Origin: Cymodocea nodosa
Taxonomy: Eukaryota; Streptophyta; Magnoliopsida; Alismatales; Cymodoceaceae
DNA: 64,000 nucleotides
Direction: 5' to 3'
NCBI GenBank assembly: GCA_036874045.1
Contig: CM072347.1
Coordinates: 4,714,501 to 4,778,500, forward strand
Shown here one piece after another: positions 10,816-21,870 of this stretch (positions within the stretch are counted from its first letter, which is position 1; each line of letters starts with the position of its first letter). The notes under the pieces were generated by a model. The model ran no database searches and was not told the origin of the DNA. It worked only from the letters and a program-made list of their open reading frames with translations. The position numbers were made by a program, and so were the translations under genes.

Positions 10816-12950
10816 TGTTTAGAATGAAAAAGTGTATAATATTAAGGGTTAAATGATGGTTAATTGCATAATATTTAGCTTATCATATGAGAATTAAGCC
10901 ATTATGTTATAATTACACTATTATATGCCTTAATGAAAGAATCTACATAAGTTTTGGGAATTAATGTTAATTTAGTACATTTTTGAACTGTCAAAAAATT
11001 GCAGGTTGTGAAATTCTTAAGTATCTGAATTTTCTGTTATTTCGAAGAGTTATAATGCATGTACCGGACAGTTATGTTTTTAACAATAGAAGAATATTTT
11101 ATTATTTCCTAGAGTACATGTGTTGAAACCATAATGCATGACTTAAGTGGATTTTCGATAGGTTATCTGTTAACTATCCGAAATGTATTTGGGCATCGGA
11201 TAGTTAGGTTCTTAAGTGTCCGAAATATCTTAACTTGTTAAGTTAGAATTATGTACGTGTTGAATTTGAATGCTTTAGTATATCACGTGAGCTGCACATG
11301 TTTAACTCGTTAAGTTAGCATAATTGTACGCGTTGAGTTACATGAATACACACTAAGGTAACACGTTATGTTAGTAGCTTATTTCTCTATTACACATGTG
11401 TTTTTAATGTTTTAAGTTGTCACGTATTTTCCATGTGCGTTCAATAATGAAAATCGAAGAGTTAGATAACTGTTCGAGTTTTATAAAATGACTAATGAAC
11501 AGATAAGTTTTCTTGTTCAGTCACGTGTTTTGCAGGTGTAAAAACTCGAAGAGTTACAAATAAGTGTTAGAGTTTTTACAGGACTTAAAGGATAAGTGTT
11601 CGACTAAAAAAAAGACTAATATGCCATTATAGCAGTTACAGAAACAGGACATTCAAAGGAAAACTACGATTGCATATATCACGTAGGAATTTGCTCATGG
11701 AATGAAGAAGAAATCACCATCGTTGATATGAATGAAGGAAATCCAACCGATCATCGAAGCAGAAGCAATTACTATTGAGGAAACATAAAAGAAGAGGAGA
11801 AAAAATGAAGGTGTGTGTGTAGAGGTGGAGGACCGTGCTAACTATAGGAAGCGTCGGAAGTTCCCTAAAGCTCCACACCAACACCACCATAATCACCAAC
11901 CATCAGAGGTCTGTGAGGATACTTTCCTGATGTTAGGTCGATTCTGATCCAAACACGGTGCCTGACAACCACTGTGAGGAGTGATCGCGTCGAGAGAAGG
12001 GAAGCCATTTTCACCAAGCACTGACTCATATCTCAGGAGATCGTAAAGCTTCTAGCCTTGGTTTTGGGTTTATGCTAGTATGCTGAAGAGGAGATCATCT
12101 TACAATTCTAGAGTCGCGATTCTATAGGGAGAGGAGGCAGGATTGTAAGTGATTAAGTTTTCAGTGGTGTAATCGCATCGCATGTAGTGACAGAAGTATT
12201 TACTATCGATAGAGATTTTTACATTTTACCTTTTGCCCATTTTCATGAACATATCAAAACAAAAATACCAAAAACAACAACTTATTTGTGTTTACATTTA
12301 GTATTTAAGTGTTGTACTGTTTGTTTTGTATCGTGATTAATGTTATCATTATCAATATTGTGAATGTTTTATGTTTGTTTGATTCAGAAAATAGAAAATA
12401 GTTTTACAGTTTACTAAAATTGATTTGTTCTAGATACTTAAAGATTTAATGGTTACTATTTGAAATATCTGAATGTTAGTGTTTCTTAATGATAAATCTA
12501 ATATTAACTAGCATTAAATAGCTTAATTGATGTTATTTACAATTTGTGGAACTACCCAACGGTTAGTTGAATTCCTCTATAAATAGCAGTATTAAACTGG
12601 AAAGATAGGCTCGTGGAGTTAACTCAAGTCCATGAGGTTAGTACGTTGAGTAAGCCATAACTCCATGAACTTGGTTTGTTGTGTTAACTGTAACTCAATG
12701 GAGTGCTTACTAAACACATAAATTTTATTATTAAAATCGGAATAGTACACAATTCTTACTCAATCTCTATGAGATCGACCTATGTTTGCACAATAATACA
12801 ATATACACTGTGTACTTGTAGTTAAAATACAAATTGGAATTATTGTCTTATTTGTGTGAAAGGTTGTTTGTTTACTTCTAAAAGAAGTTATTGAGAATAT
12901 AAGCAAGTTTAAGATTTAACTTTTTACAACCAAACAGAAATTAATAAAAC
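10816..12950 (+). repeat. LTR of unit 1 (3' LTR)
   Basis: Starts TGTTTAGAATG after the polypurine tract and aligns with the LTR of unit 2 (61256-63140) over nearly its whole length, ending at about 12950 where the alignment stops. It contains inverted repeats (about 11270-11360 and 12610-12700), CACGTG-containing segments, a GC-richer island (about 11690-12200), and a TATA-like TATAAATA at 12578-12585. The region is noncoding apart from a short His-rich ORF shadow. It abuts Sirevirus B remnants on the right. Confidence 0.7.
11690..12200 (+). other. GC-richer island within the LTR
   Basis: Visibly richer in G and C than its surroundings and conserved in unit 2 (61830-62400). It includes CACCAACACCACCATAATC-like His codon runs and TGTGAGGATACTTTCCTGATG, and ends in AGGAGGCAGGATTGTAAGTG (a donor-like GTAAGT at 12145). 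It could be an untranslated leader or a captured host fragment. A short reading frame exists in unit 2 (61974-62159), but I do not call a protein. Confidence 0.4.
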
Positions 12951-13083
12951 CCTAATAGTCAATTTCTTATCTCCCTTAGTAAAGTCTCCTAGTTTGAACT
13001 TTAGTCTACCAATTTCTTGTTCTAATTTATCTATATCAAAATTAGAACTAGATTTTTCTACACATTATTTTATAAGTTTTTCG
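12951..13083 (-). pseudogene. Sirevirus B gag scrap left of element A
   Basis: On the minus strand this short piece reads as charged coiled-coil sequence ending in a GDFTKGDKKL-like motif, which corresponds to the linker after the gag coiled coil in element A (FTQGQKGLNKIIGSQ near 18660). It is therefore the continuation of the B gag region interrupted by A. Fossil fragment. Confidence 0.55.
13079..13083. repeat. Target site duplication of element A (left)
   Basis: TTTCG directly before the LTR start. The identical TTTCG follows the right LTR at 21871-21875. A perfect 5-bp duplication is the usual mark of Ty1/copia integration. Confidence 0.9.
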
Positions 13084-13618
13084 TGTTAGGATCGGTAGAC
13101 TCACCAGAGGGGGGGTGAATGGTGAAATTGTGTAACTTTTTATGTTCTTTTAATTGTTGAAACAAATGATTCAAATAGTAGTGAAATGAGATGAAATTAA
13201 ACGAATGCAAAGTAGTAAAGAAAGATAATACACAACAAGTTTTAGGTGGTTCACTAACTTGGCTAGTCCACCCCCAAGATTCACTTGGGCTTCACTAAGT
13301 GTTTCAACACTTACACACTTGCTTTCAAGTCAAAGCAAGAACCAACAACACAGAAGTTTTCAAGTATAAACTTCAGTAAACCAACCTCTAAAGTTTTCAG
13401 GTAAAAACTCAAACCAACAATTGAATGTAGCTTTTAGGTTGAAGCCACGAACCAACAGCTTGAATCTTTCAATCAGAGTTATGGTGCACAAAGCTTTTTC
13501 TGCAGTATGTCTTTAGTGTATGCTTCACTATTTGCAGACTTGAGTGTATTTGAAATTGGGGTGTAGCTCATTGTATGTAGTATATCTATTGTCTGTATTT
13601 TCCTCTCTTAAACCCCTC

Positions 13619-13629
13619 ATATTTATATC
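13619..13629 (-). promoter_or_regulatory. TATA box in the 3' LTR of A
   Basis: On the minus strand TATAAATATGAGGGG, kept identical in the 5' LTR at about 20559-20569. In the 5' copy it would drive the element's transcript leftwards. Likely core promoter by position and conservation. Confidence 0.55.
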
Positions 13630-14010
13630 AATGGTATAATGATCATATTTTTCTTGCAACGGATGTATTCTGTTGTACTTGGTAAATAATCAGACCTAAA
13701 TTTGGTAAGTTACCATTCTGTCTGAAGTTCAATAAGAAACCTTCCGAAAATCTTAGCCTTTCGGATGGTTATAAAAATAACTTACCGAAAAGCATCCATA
13801 ACTAGCTGATTCATCACTCATGTTCTGTTCTCTAAGTCACGTGAGGATTTTAAGTTGCTCACGTGTAAAGTCAAGTATTCAGAGTCTTGTATTTAACTTA
13901 TCGAAAGAGTTCCTGACTTTCGGATAGTTAACTACTGTAATTTTCCGAACTTTCATTTAAGTCTCCGACAGTTGTTCCTTCACAACTGCACGTGCATAAA
14001 AATGTAACTT

Positions 14011-14400
14011 AAGTTTTGGATAGTTAAGCCATAACTCACCGAAATTCTCTTGAGATTTCGGATAGTTATCTTTCTAACTCTCCGAAAAACCCATTTGAAT
14101 ATCTGTCTAGAATTCTGCACGTGGGAAATTCACTAACTTAAGTTTCGGATAGTTAAACCATAACTCACCGAAATTCTCTTGAGATTTCGGATAGTTATCT
14201 TTCTAACTGTTCGAAAACTTAAAAGATCTTCTTTTTGGAATTCTACACGTGGCAATTTCAATAACTTAAGTTTCGGATAGTTAAACTGTAACTTACCAAA
14301 ACTCTCTTTGAAATTTCGGATAGTTATCTAACTCTCCGATTTTTCCTTTTAAGTTTTCAACTACCGGCATCTCCATTTTGCACATGCGTAATAAAATGAC
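14011..14400 (-). repeat. Three tandem units of about 129 bp in the LTR of A
   Basis: Units start at about 14011, 14141 and 14269 (AAGTTTCGGATAGTTAAAC on the plus strand). Each contains two GATAGTTA/TAACT inverted pairs and a CACGTG or close variant near its end. The other LTR has the same three units at about 20950-21340, so they predate the insertion. Confidence 0.75.
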
Positions 14401-14928
14401 TTAAGTTCTAGAAAGTTATGCTTGTAACTTACCAAAAAACTCAAATAGTTATCTAACTCTCTGAAAAGAAAACTCGGATAGTTATCTAACTCTCCAATAA
14501 GTCCTTTAAGCTTCTGTTCTATATTTCTGCACGTGATTTATTAAATGACTTAAGTTTCGGATAGTTAGCCTTTCTAACTTTTCGATTTTCCTTTTTCTTT
14601 CGGATAGTTAACTCCATAACTCTCCGATCATTCAACCAACTTAACTGTCTGATTTAATAACTCTCCGAAGGCTTTGTAAAATTCGAATAGTTATCCTTCT
14701 AACTGTCCGATAGTCTTGCTTCTGTTTTACTCTTCGGATGCTTGAACCTGTAATTGTCCGATTTTACTGTAACTTGAAAGTATTATCATCTGGAACCTTC
14801 TCAATCTATTCGTCTGCTTGGAATTTGTTCTAACAGCCTTCTGATCTAATGTAGTACAGACTTAACTGTGAAATACAATATGTTTCCTCACATAGGTTTT
14901 GCATTATCAAAATACTCGGGTTCTAAGA

Positions 14929-14943
14929 ATCTCCCCCTTTTTG
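14929..14943 (-). promoter_or_regulatory. Polypurine tract of Sirevirus A
   Basis: On the minus strand AAAAAGGGGGAGAT, directly adjoining the 3' LTR. Further similar tracts lie at about 15069-15080, 15089-15100 and 15186-15198; several polypurine tracts before the 3' LTR are a reported habit of Sireviruses. Confidence 0.85.
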
Positions 14944-15326
14944 ATAATGACAAAAACCTTTACAATTATTTACATGTATTTCACTCCCTAGTGTATTACT
15001 ATACATTCAGTCACACAGAGAAAAATAAAACAAGAATTTATCAATACTATACTAACGTGGAGGGATTCCTCCCCCTAACTTTGAGCTAACTTCTCCCCCT
15101 ATCTGTGTGCTGATTTTTTCTTCTCTTTTAATAATTCTCTTTCAGTGCTTGCTGGAAATACTGTAAGTGACCAAATTTCCAAATTCTTCTCCCTCTTTTT
15201 GTCATTATATAAAAAGGTAATGACTGTAAAACTAAGTTTCTGTAAAACTGATATTGACTGTATCTTGCACGAGTAGGTTAGGAGAAAACAAGCTCCCATA
15301 TGGTGAGCTTGATAAAGAAAAAATAT
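14944..15326 (-). other. Spacer between polypurine tract and pol of A
   Basis: AT-rich, noncoding, with the extra G-rich purine tracts just described. No third ORF is present here, unlike elements D and E. Confidence 0.7.
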
Positions 15327-18300
15327 TTAAAGATCTTGTAAAGAACATATTCCTAGATTTCGTCTAATATGATTAAAAGTTGATTCATTTAAAGGTTTGG
15401 TGAAAATATCTGCAAGTTGATTTTCTGTTGGCACAAACTTAAGTGAGATGTCCCCATTTCCCACATGATCTCTCAAAAAATGATGTCTGATCTCAATATG
15501 TTTGGCTCTGGAATGAAGTACTGTATTCTTAGATAGATTGCATTGTTGTTGTCACAAAAAATGATTGAATTTTGAATTTTTAGTCTATAATCTGCTAGAG
15601 TTTGTTGCATCCAAAGGATTTGAGCACAACATAATCCTACTGCAATATACTCAACTTCAGTAGTAGATAAAGCTATACAATTTTGTTTCCTACTGAACCA
15701 TGAGATTAAAGAACATCCAAGTAGTTGACAAGTACCACTAGTGCTTTTTCTATCAGATTTGCTGCCTGCATAATCTACATCACTATAGCTTGTTAAAATC
15801 AAACTACTGTTAGCTGAGTAGAATAATCCGAAATCTTTTGTTCCTTGTAGATATCTGAAAATCCTTTTGACTGATTTCAAATGTGATTCCTTTGGTGATG
15901 CTTGAAATCTAGCACATAAGCATACACTGAACATAATATCTGGCCTGCTAGCTGAAAGGTATAACAGGGATCCAATCATACCTCTATATTGCCTTTGATC
16001 CACTACAACACTTGAATCATCCATTTCTATTTTAATGCTTGAACTCATTGGAGTATTTGCAGATTTGATGCTTTCATAACCAAATTTCTTCAACATCTCT
16101 TTGCAGTATTTTTCTTGGTTGACAAAGATACCATTATGCACTTGATGAATCTGTAATCCCAAGAAAAACTTCAATTCTCCCATCATGCTCATTTCGAATT
16201 TATTTTTCATCAAATTCTGAAATTCATGACAGAGATCTTCTAAAGTGACTCCAAAGACTATATCATTAACATATATCTGAACAATCAACATTTGCACATC
16301 AAAAGTTTTGATAAACAAAGTGTTGTCCACTTTGCCTATAGAAAAATTGTTTTTAGTTAAAATTTTTTTCAATTTCTCATACCAAGCTCTAGGTGCCTGT
16401 TTCAAACCATATAGAGCCTTTCTTAGTTTGTAGACATGATCCGACTTGAGTTCATCTTCAAATCCAGGAGGTTGTTTAACAAACACTTCTTCTTAAATTT
16501 CTCCATTTAAGAAGGCACTTTTCACATCCATTTGAAACAATCTTATCTTCATACTACTTGCAAAGGCAAGCAACATTCTGACAGCTTTAATCCTGGCTAC
16601 AGGAGCAAAAGTTTCTTCATAGTCAATACCTTCCTACTGATTGTAGCCTTGTGTAACTAATCGAGCTTTATTTCTGAGAATGTTACCTTCTTCATCTAAT
16701 TTGTTTTTGAAAATCCATTTAGTTCCAATGATGGATTTTCCTACAGGTTTTTCTATTAGTTCCCACACATTGTTTTTCTAGAACTGATTTAATTCTTCCT
16801 ACATAGCCATTGTCCAGTAGGTATCCTTACAAGCTTCATCTACTGATTTTGGCTCTATTTTTGACACAAATGTACAAAAATTGCAGATATCTTGTGCTTT
16901 GCTTCTAGTTTGTACCTCTTTAGATATATTTCCAATAATTTGTTCCTCGGGATGATCAGATCTAAACTTTCAACTGTTATGATTCTAATATCTATGGTTG
17001 AGATTCTGGTCTAACACTTGTGAATTGGTATTCTGCTTGCATTTATCATCTTCAAAGTATTCGTTTTCACTATCATTATTAATCTTCAGCTTTTTGAAAT
17101 TCTGGAACAGATCTTCATCAAACTGAACATTTATACTTTCCTCCACTCTTATATCTTCAGCAAAATATACTTTGTAAGCTTTGCTTCTAGAGGAGTAACC
17201 AACAAGTATGGCAGGTTCAGACTTTGCATCAAACTTGTCTTTAGCATTTCCTGTATTTAAGACAAAATATTTGCATCCAAAAGTCTTAAAATAGCCAACA
17301 TTTGGAGTTTTGTCAAACCAAATTTCAAAGGGTGTCTTATACAACATGGATCTAATATGAGTTCTATTGGAAATGTGACAAGCTGTTCCTACAGCTTCTG
17401 CCTAGAGAAATTTAGGTAGATCCGAGGCATTTAACATAGTTCTAGCCATTTCTTGTAATGTCCTATTTTTCCTTTCCACAACCCCATTTTGAGTAGGAGT
17501 TCTAGGACAGGAGAATTCATGCAGAATTCCAAATGAATTGCAAAGGTTTTCAAATTCATAGTTTTCAAATTCTCCTCCATGGTCACTTCTGATTTTCTTC
17601 ATTATTAGTTCCTTCTGATTCTAAACTCTTATGTAGAAATTCCTGAACTCATTGCAAGTTTCATTTTTATGTGTCAAAAATATTACCCAAGTTAATCTGG
17701 AGAAATCATCAACAATAACAAAGGTATATTTTCGACCCCCAAGACTTGATACTTGAGAATGACCAAACAAATCTAGATGTAGCAGTTCTAATGGCCTTTT
17801 GGTGGAAACAACATTTTTGCTGAGAAGAGCAGTTCTCTTCTACTTCCCTAGCATACACTCACTACACACTCTATCTTTCTTAAAAGTGAGTTTAGGCACA
17901 CCCCTAACAAGATCACCCATGGATAGTTTTTTGATTTTCTTCATATTGATGTGACCAAGTCTTCTATGCCACACCCAATCATCTTCACCAGTTGCTACCA
18001 AATAGGAATTGCTTGTAAAATTTTCACATGGAAAGTTTAATGTATATATTGAGTAATTTCTAATACCAGTAAATTTTGTTTCATTTGTGGCAGGATCAAT
18101 AATGTAGCAGTTTTTAGCATTAAAAGAAATAGTATAACATTTATCACATAATTGTCCTACACTTAACAAATTTTGTTTTAATCCATTTACATGCAAGACA
18201 TTCTCAATTATACCATTTTCAGATGTAATATTTCCTATTGTAGTTATTTTACACTTTTCATTATTTCCAAACTTAATAGATCCTAAACTTAAGTTTTTAA

Positions 18301-18360
18301 CTAAGTCAAGAAAGCTTTTCTTACCTGTCATGTGCTTTGAGCATCCACTGTCCACAATCT
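15327..18360 (-). pseudogene. Sirevirus A pol fossil (protease, integrase, RT, RNase H)
   Basis: Reading leftwards: protease with DSGCSKHMTG near 18350; the integrase HHCC finger (WHRRLGHIN...CSECMLGK) at about 17965-17840; the integrase core with SDHGGEF near 17590 and TPTQNGVVERKNRTLQEMARTM near 17500; the GKTP-type domain after it (FGCKYFVLNT, ILVGYSSRSKAYKVY) to about 17000; reverse transcriptase at about 16850-15950 with KALYGLKQAPRAWYEKL near 16415 and the IYVNDIVFG box near 16280; RNase H with the SYSDVDYAGSKSDRKSTSG segment near 15780 and LADIFTKPLN near the end. The stop is at 15327. The domain order protease-integrase-RT-RNase H defines Ty1/copia. Broken, several breaks. Confidence 0.9.
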
Positions 18361-19974
18361 ATTTAGTTGAACATTCTTGAAACTCCTTGTCACCCTGCAA
18401 ATCATACTGAAATTAAAGCTTTTGGTACCCAAATCTTCTTGGGTCCAGTAGAGTTAGTCCTTAAATCATTAAATCTATTGCCTCTTGGCAGCCACATATG
18501 ACCTGATCTTCGTTTGATGGCAAACACAGTGGTGCCATCTCTATAAGATCGAATCACTCCACCACAATAAGGTATTTCTTGTGGTGTAGCATACCCTAGG
18601 CCATATTTATTCCCATTTGATCGTTGAGATCCTATTATTTTATTTAATCCTTTTTGTCCTTGAGTAAATTTACATATAGTATCTTTCAAATCTGATATAG
18701 TAGTTGATAGATTTTTATTTCATCTTTTAATTCACAGTTATCACAACTATACTTATCTAAATTTGATTTTAGATTCCTATTTTCAACTATAGTTGATTCT
18801 AATTCAGCAAATGAATTTTCTAAGCAATGATTTAATCTTTTAATTTCTTTCTTAAAATCTCTACACTTCACATATAAATTATCTATAGTAGATAGAAGAC
18901 TGTTTATGTCTAAATCATCATGCTTATTTTCTAAACTAGAGGAAGTAGAGCATACCTCTTCTACTGCAAAACAAACATTGGCTACAGCTTCATCTTCTGA
19001 ATCTGATAAACAGCTTAAAGAGCTACTGTCATCCCACATAGCTTTGAGAGCCATCTTCTTTTTGTCCTTCAACCTCTTCTTCTTATCTCCTTGATCCTCT
19101 TCTTCTTATCTCCTTGATCCTCTTCTATCTGAAATGGATAGAAGGTCTGTATGTGCCCTTGCCTTTTATATTTGAAACATGTAGGAACAAATCTTTTAGA
19201 GTAGCTGGGCTTATTCTTTTTCTTCATGAACTTTTTGAAATTTCTTGCCAGCAACATGATCTCATCATCATCTGAGCTTGTAACTTCTTCTATAGATGGA
19301 AATGCTATTTCCTTTTTCTTTTCAACTTTCTTTACAACAGTTCCTTCTTGCTCTTTCCAGTCCTTCATCTGAACTTCGTAGGCCAGAAGATTGCCCAACA
19401 ATTCTTCAACTGTGTAGTTGTTAAGATCCTTGGAATCTTGAATAGATGCGGACTTCTGTTTCCACTCAACAGTTAAGCTCCTTAGGATCTTCTGTACATG
19501 TTCACGTGAAGAGAACTCCTTTCCCAAGCCTTACAGACTGTTAATGATTTCAGTAAATCTAGAAAACATTTCAGTTATGTTTTCATTATCATTCATTTTA
19601 AATAGTTCTAGTTTTCTTAAAAGAATACTGATTTTTGTATCCTTAACTTGGCTTGTACCTTCATGAGTAACTTGAAGGATTTTCCAAGCCTCATGAGCAG
19701 ATTTACATGTAGATACTTTATTATATTGATCAGCAGTTAGTGCACAATAAATGACATTCAACCCTCTAGCATCCAACTAGATGATTTTCTCATCCTCCTC
19801 AGACCAGTCCATAACATCACTAGTTGGAAGTGTAGTTCCAAGAACAACAATCTTCCAGAGTTTAACATCAGAACTCCTAAGGAAACACTCCATTCTATTC
19901 TTTTAATAGTTATAATTGGAGCCATCGAATAGGGGAGGTCAGTGGATGTTTTGTCCCTCAGCAAATTGAGTCAT
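18361..19974 (-). pseudogene. Sirevirus A gag fossil
   Basis: Capsid/nucleocapsid gene starting at an ATG at 19974, about 40 bp downstream of the primer site. Near the start it has a PPLFDGSNYNY-type motif. The UBN2-type gag domain (NVIYCALTADQYNKVSTCKSAHEAWKIL) is near 19750-19680. The central segment is a charged stretch. A zinc-knuckle-like segment (FVPTCFKYKRQGHIQ) lies near 19180, and a long acidic and coiled-coil tail (DSEDEAVANVCFAVEEV, EIKRLNHCLENS) at about 19070-18690. A linker with NKYGLGYATP near 18600 leads into pol. Long gag tails with coiled coils are typical of Sireviruses. Broken, a few breaks. Confidence 0.88.
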
Positions 19975-20011
19975 AAATCCAGATGGTTAAATCTTATGAA
20001 GGATTAACCAA

Positions 20012-20023
20012 GCTCTGATACCA
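20012..20023 (-). promoter_or_regulatory. Primer binding site of Sirevirus A
   Basis: Minus strand TGGTATCAGAGC, complementary to the 3' end of initiator methionine tRNA, two bases from the 5' LTR. Standard for Ty1/copia. Confidence 0.92.
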
Positions 20024-20025
20024 AT

Positions 20026-21870
20026 TGTTAGGATCAATATACTCACCAGAGGGGGCGTGAATGGTGAAAGTGTGTAACTTTTTATGTTCTTTTAATTGTT
20101 GAAACAAATGATTCAAATAGTAGTGAAATGAGATGAAATTAAACGAATGCAAAGCAGTAAAGAAAGATAACACACAACAAGTTTTAGGTGGTTCACCAAC
20201 TTGGTTAGTCCACCCCCAAGATTCACTTGGGCTTCACTAAGTGTTTCAACACTTACACACTTGCTTTCAAGTCAAAGCAAGAACCAACAACATAGAAGTT
20301 TTCAGGTATAAACTTTAGTAAACCAGCCTCTAGAGTTTTCAGGTAAAAACTCAAACCAACAACTGAATGTAGCTTTCAAGTTGAAGCCACGAACCAACAG
20401 CTTGAATCTTTCAATCAGCGTTATGGCGCACAGAGCTTTTTCTATAGTATGTCTTTAGTGTATGCTTCACTGTTTGCAGACTTGAGTGTATTTGAAATTG
20501 GGGTGTAGCTCACTATATGTAGTATATCTGTTGTCTGTATTTTCCTCTCTTAAACCCCTCATATTTATATCAATGGTATAACGTTCATATTTTTCTTGTA
20601 ACGGATGTATTCTGCTATACTTGGTAAATAATCAGACCTAAATATGGTAAGTTACCGTTCTGTTTGAAGTTCAATAAGAAACCTTCCGAAAATCTCAGTC
20701 TTTCAGATGGTTATAAAAATAACTTACCGAAAAGCATCCATAACTAGCCGATTCATCACTCATGTTCTGTTCTCTAAGTCACGTGAGGATTTTAAGTTGC
20801 TCACGTGTAAAGTCAAGTGTTCGGAGTCTTGTATTTAACTTAACGAAAGAGTTCCTGACTTTCGGATAGTTAACTACTGTAACTTTTCGAACTTTCATTT
20901 AAGTCTCCGACAGTTGTTCCTTCACAACTACACGTGCATAAAAACATAACTTAAGTTTCGGATAGTTAAGCCATAACTCACCGAAATTCTCTTGAGATTT
21001 CAGATAGTTATCTTTCTAACTCTCCGAAAAACCCATTTGAATATCTGTCTGGAATTCTACACGTGGGAAATTCATTGACTTAAGTTTTGGATAGTTAAAC
21101 CATAACTCACCGAAATTCTCTTAAGATTTCGGTTAGTTATCTTTCTAACTATTCGAAAACTTAAAAGATCTTCTTTCTGGAATTCTACACATGGCAATTT
21201 CAATAACTTAAGTTTCGGATAGTTAAACTGTAACTTACCGAAACTCTCTTTGAAATTTCGGATAGTTATCTAACTCTCTGATTTTCCCTTTTAAGTTTTC
21301 AACTACCGGCATCTCCATTTTGCGCATGCATAATAAAATGACTTAAGTTCTGGAAAGTTATGCCTGTAACATATCGAAAAACTCAAATAGTTATCTAACT
21401 CTCTGAAAAGAAAACTCGGATAGTTATCGAACTCTCCAACAAGTCCTTTAAGCTTCCGTTCTATATTTCTGCACGTGATTTATTAAATGACTTAAGTTTC
21501 GGATAGTTAGCCTTTCTAACTTTTCGATTTTCCTTTTTCTTTCCGATAGTTAACTCCATAACTCTTCGATCATTCAACCAACTTAACTGTTTGATTTAAT
21601 AACTCTCCGAAGGCTTTGTAAAATTCAGATAGTTATCCTTCTAACTGTTCGATAGTCTTGCTTCTGTTTTACTCTTCGGATGCTTGAACCTGTAACTATC
21701 CGATTTTACTATAACTTGAAAGTATTATCATCTGGAACCTTCTCAATCTGTTCGTCTACTTGGAATTTGTTCTAATAGCCTTCTGATCTAATGTAGTATA
21801 GACTTAACTGTGAAATACAATATGTTTCCTCACATAAGTTTTGTATTATCAAAATACTCGGGTTCTAACA
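20026..21870 (-). repeat. 5' LTR of Sirevirus A
   Basis: 1845 bp, TGTTAGGATCAAT...GGTTCTAACA. Matches 13084-14928 end to end. Contains the TATA box (about 20559-20569), the 129-bp tandem units and the GATAGTTA inverted-repeat array (about 20860-21700). The target duplication TTTCG follows at 21871-21875. Confidence 0.92.

Larger units (their letters stand above)
5815..12950 (+). mobile_element. Unit 1: gag + F-box LTR element (non-autonomous, gypsy-like)
   Basis: A unit of about 7.1 kb: inverted-repeat array, TATA-like box, gag, F-box protein ORF, an Athila-style internal purine tract, a noncoding module, a terminal polypurine tract, and an LTR of about 2.1 kb. No protease, reverse transcriptase or integrase lies between the gag and the LTR. 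Unit 2 (56420-63140) repeats the same order at about 6% nucleotide divergence by eye in the F-box part, so the arrangement is real and was multiplied. No full 5' LTR is seen upstream of this gag. The genes are broken. It may be a gag-only derivative dependent on Athila elements, or the 3' half of a larger element whose 5' half is G1. Confidence 0.75.
13084..14928 (-). repeat. 3' LTR of Sirevirus A
   Basis: Starts TGTTAGGATCGGTAGACTC and has the Sirevirus-type AGAGGGGGGGTGAATGG run near its edge. Most of the right half (about 13900-14760) is an array of GATAGTTA/TAACTCTCCGA inverted repeats. Pairs with 20026-21870. Confidence 0.92.
13084..21870 (-). mobile_element. Sirevirus A, complete-ended Ty1/copia element
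   Basis: An 8787-bp element on the minus strand with two LTRs of equal length (1845 bp each), TGTTAG...CTAACA-type ends, a TTTCG target duplication, an iMet-type primer site, gag, pol and a polypurine tract. It has no third ORF: pol stops about 380 bp from the polypurine tract. By eye the LTRs differ at about 30 of the first 640 positions (nearly 5%), mostly transitions. At the often used plant rate of 1.3e-8 per site per year that would be near 2 million years. Structurally whole, but its genes carry roughly ten breaks. Confidence 0.92.

Noticed and set aside
12145-12150. GTAAGT donor within the unit LTR as the source of the F-box leader
   Set aside because: Conserved in both LTRs, but the TATA-like box of the LTR (12578) lies downstream of it, so it would not be in the transcript unless initiation is further upstream. 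The donor at 6301 is a simpler partner for the acceptor.
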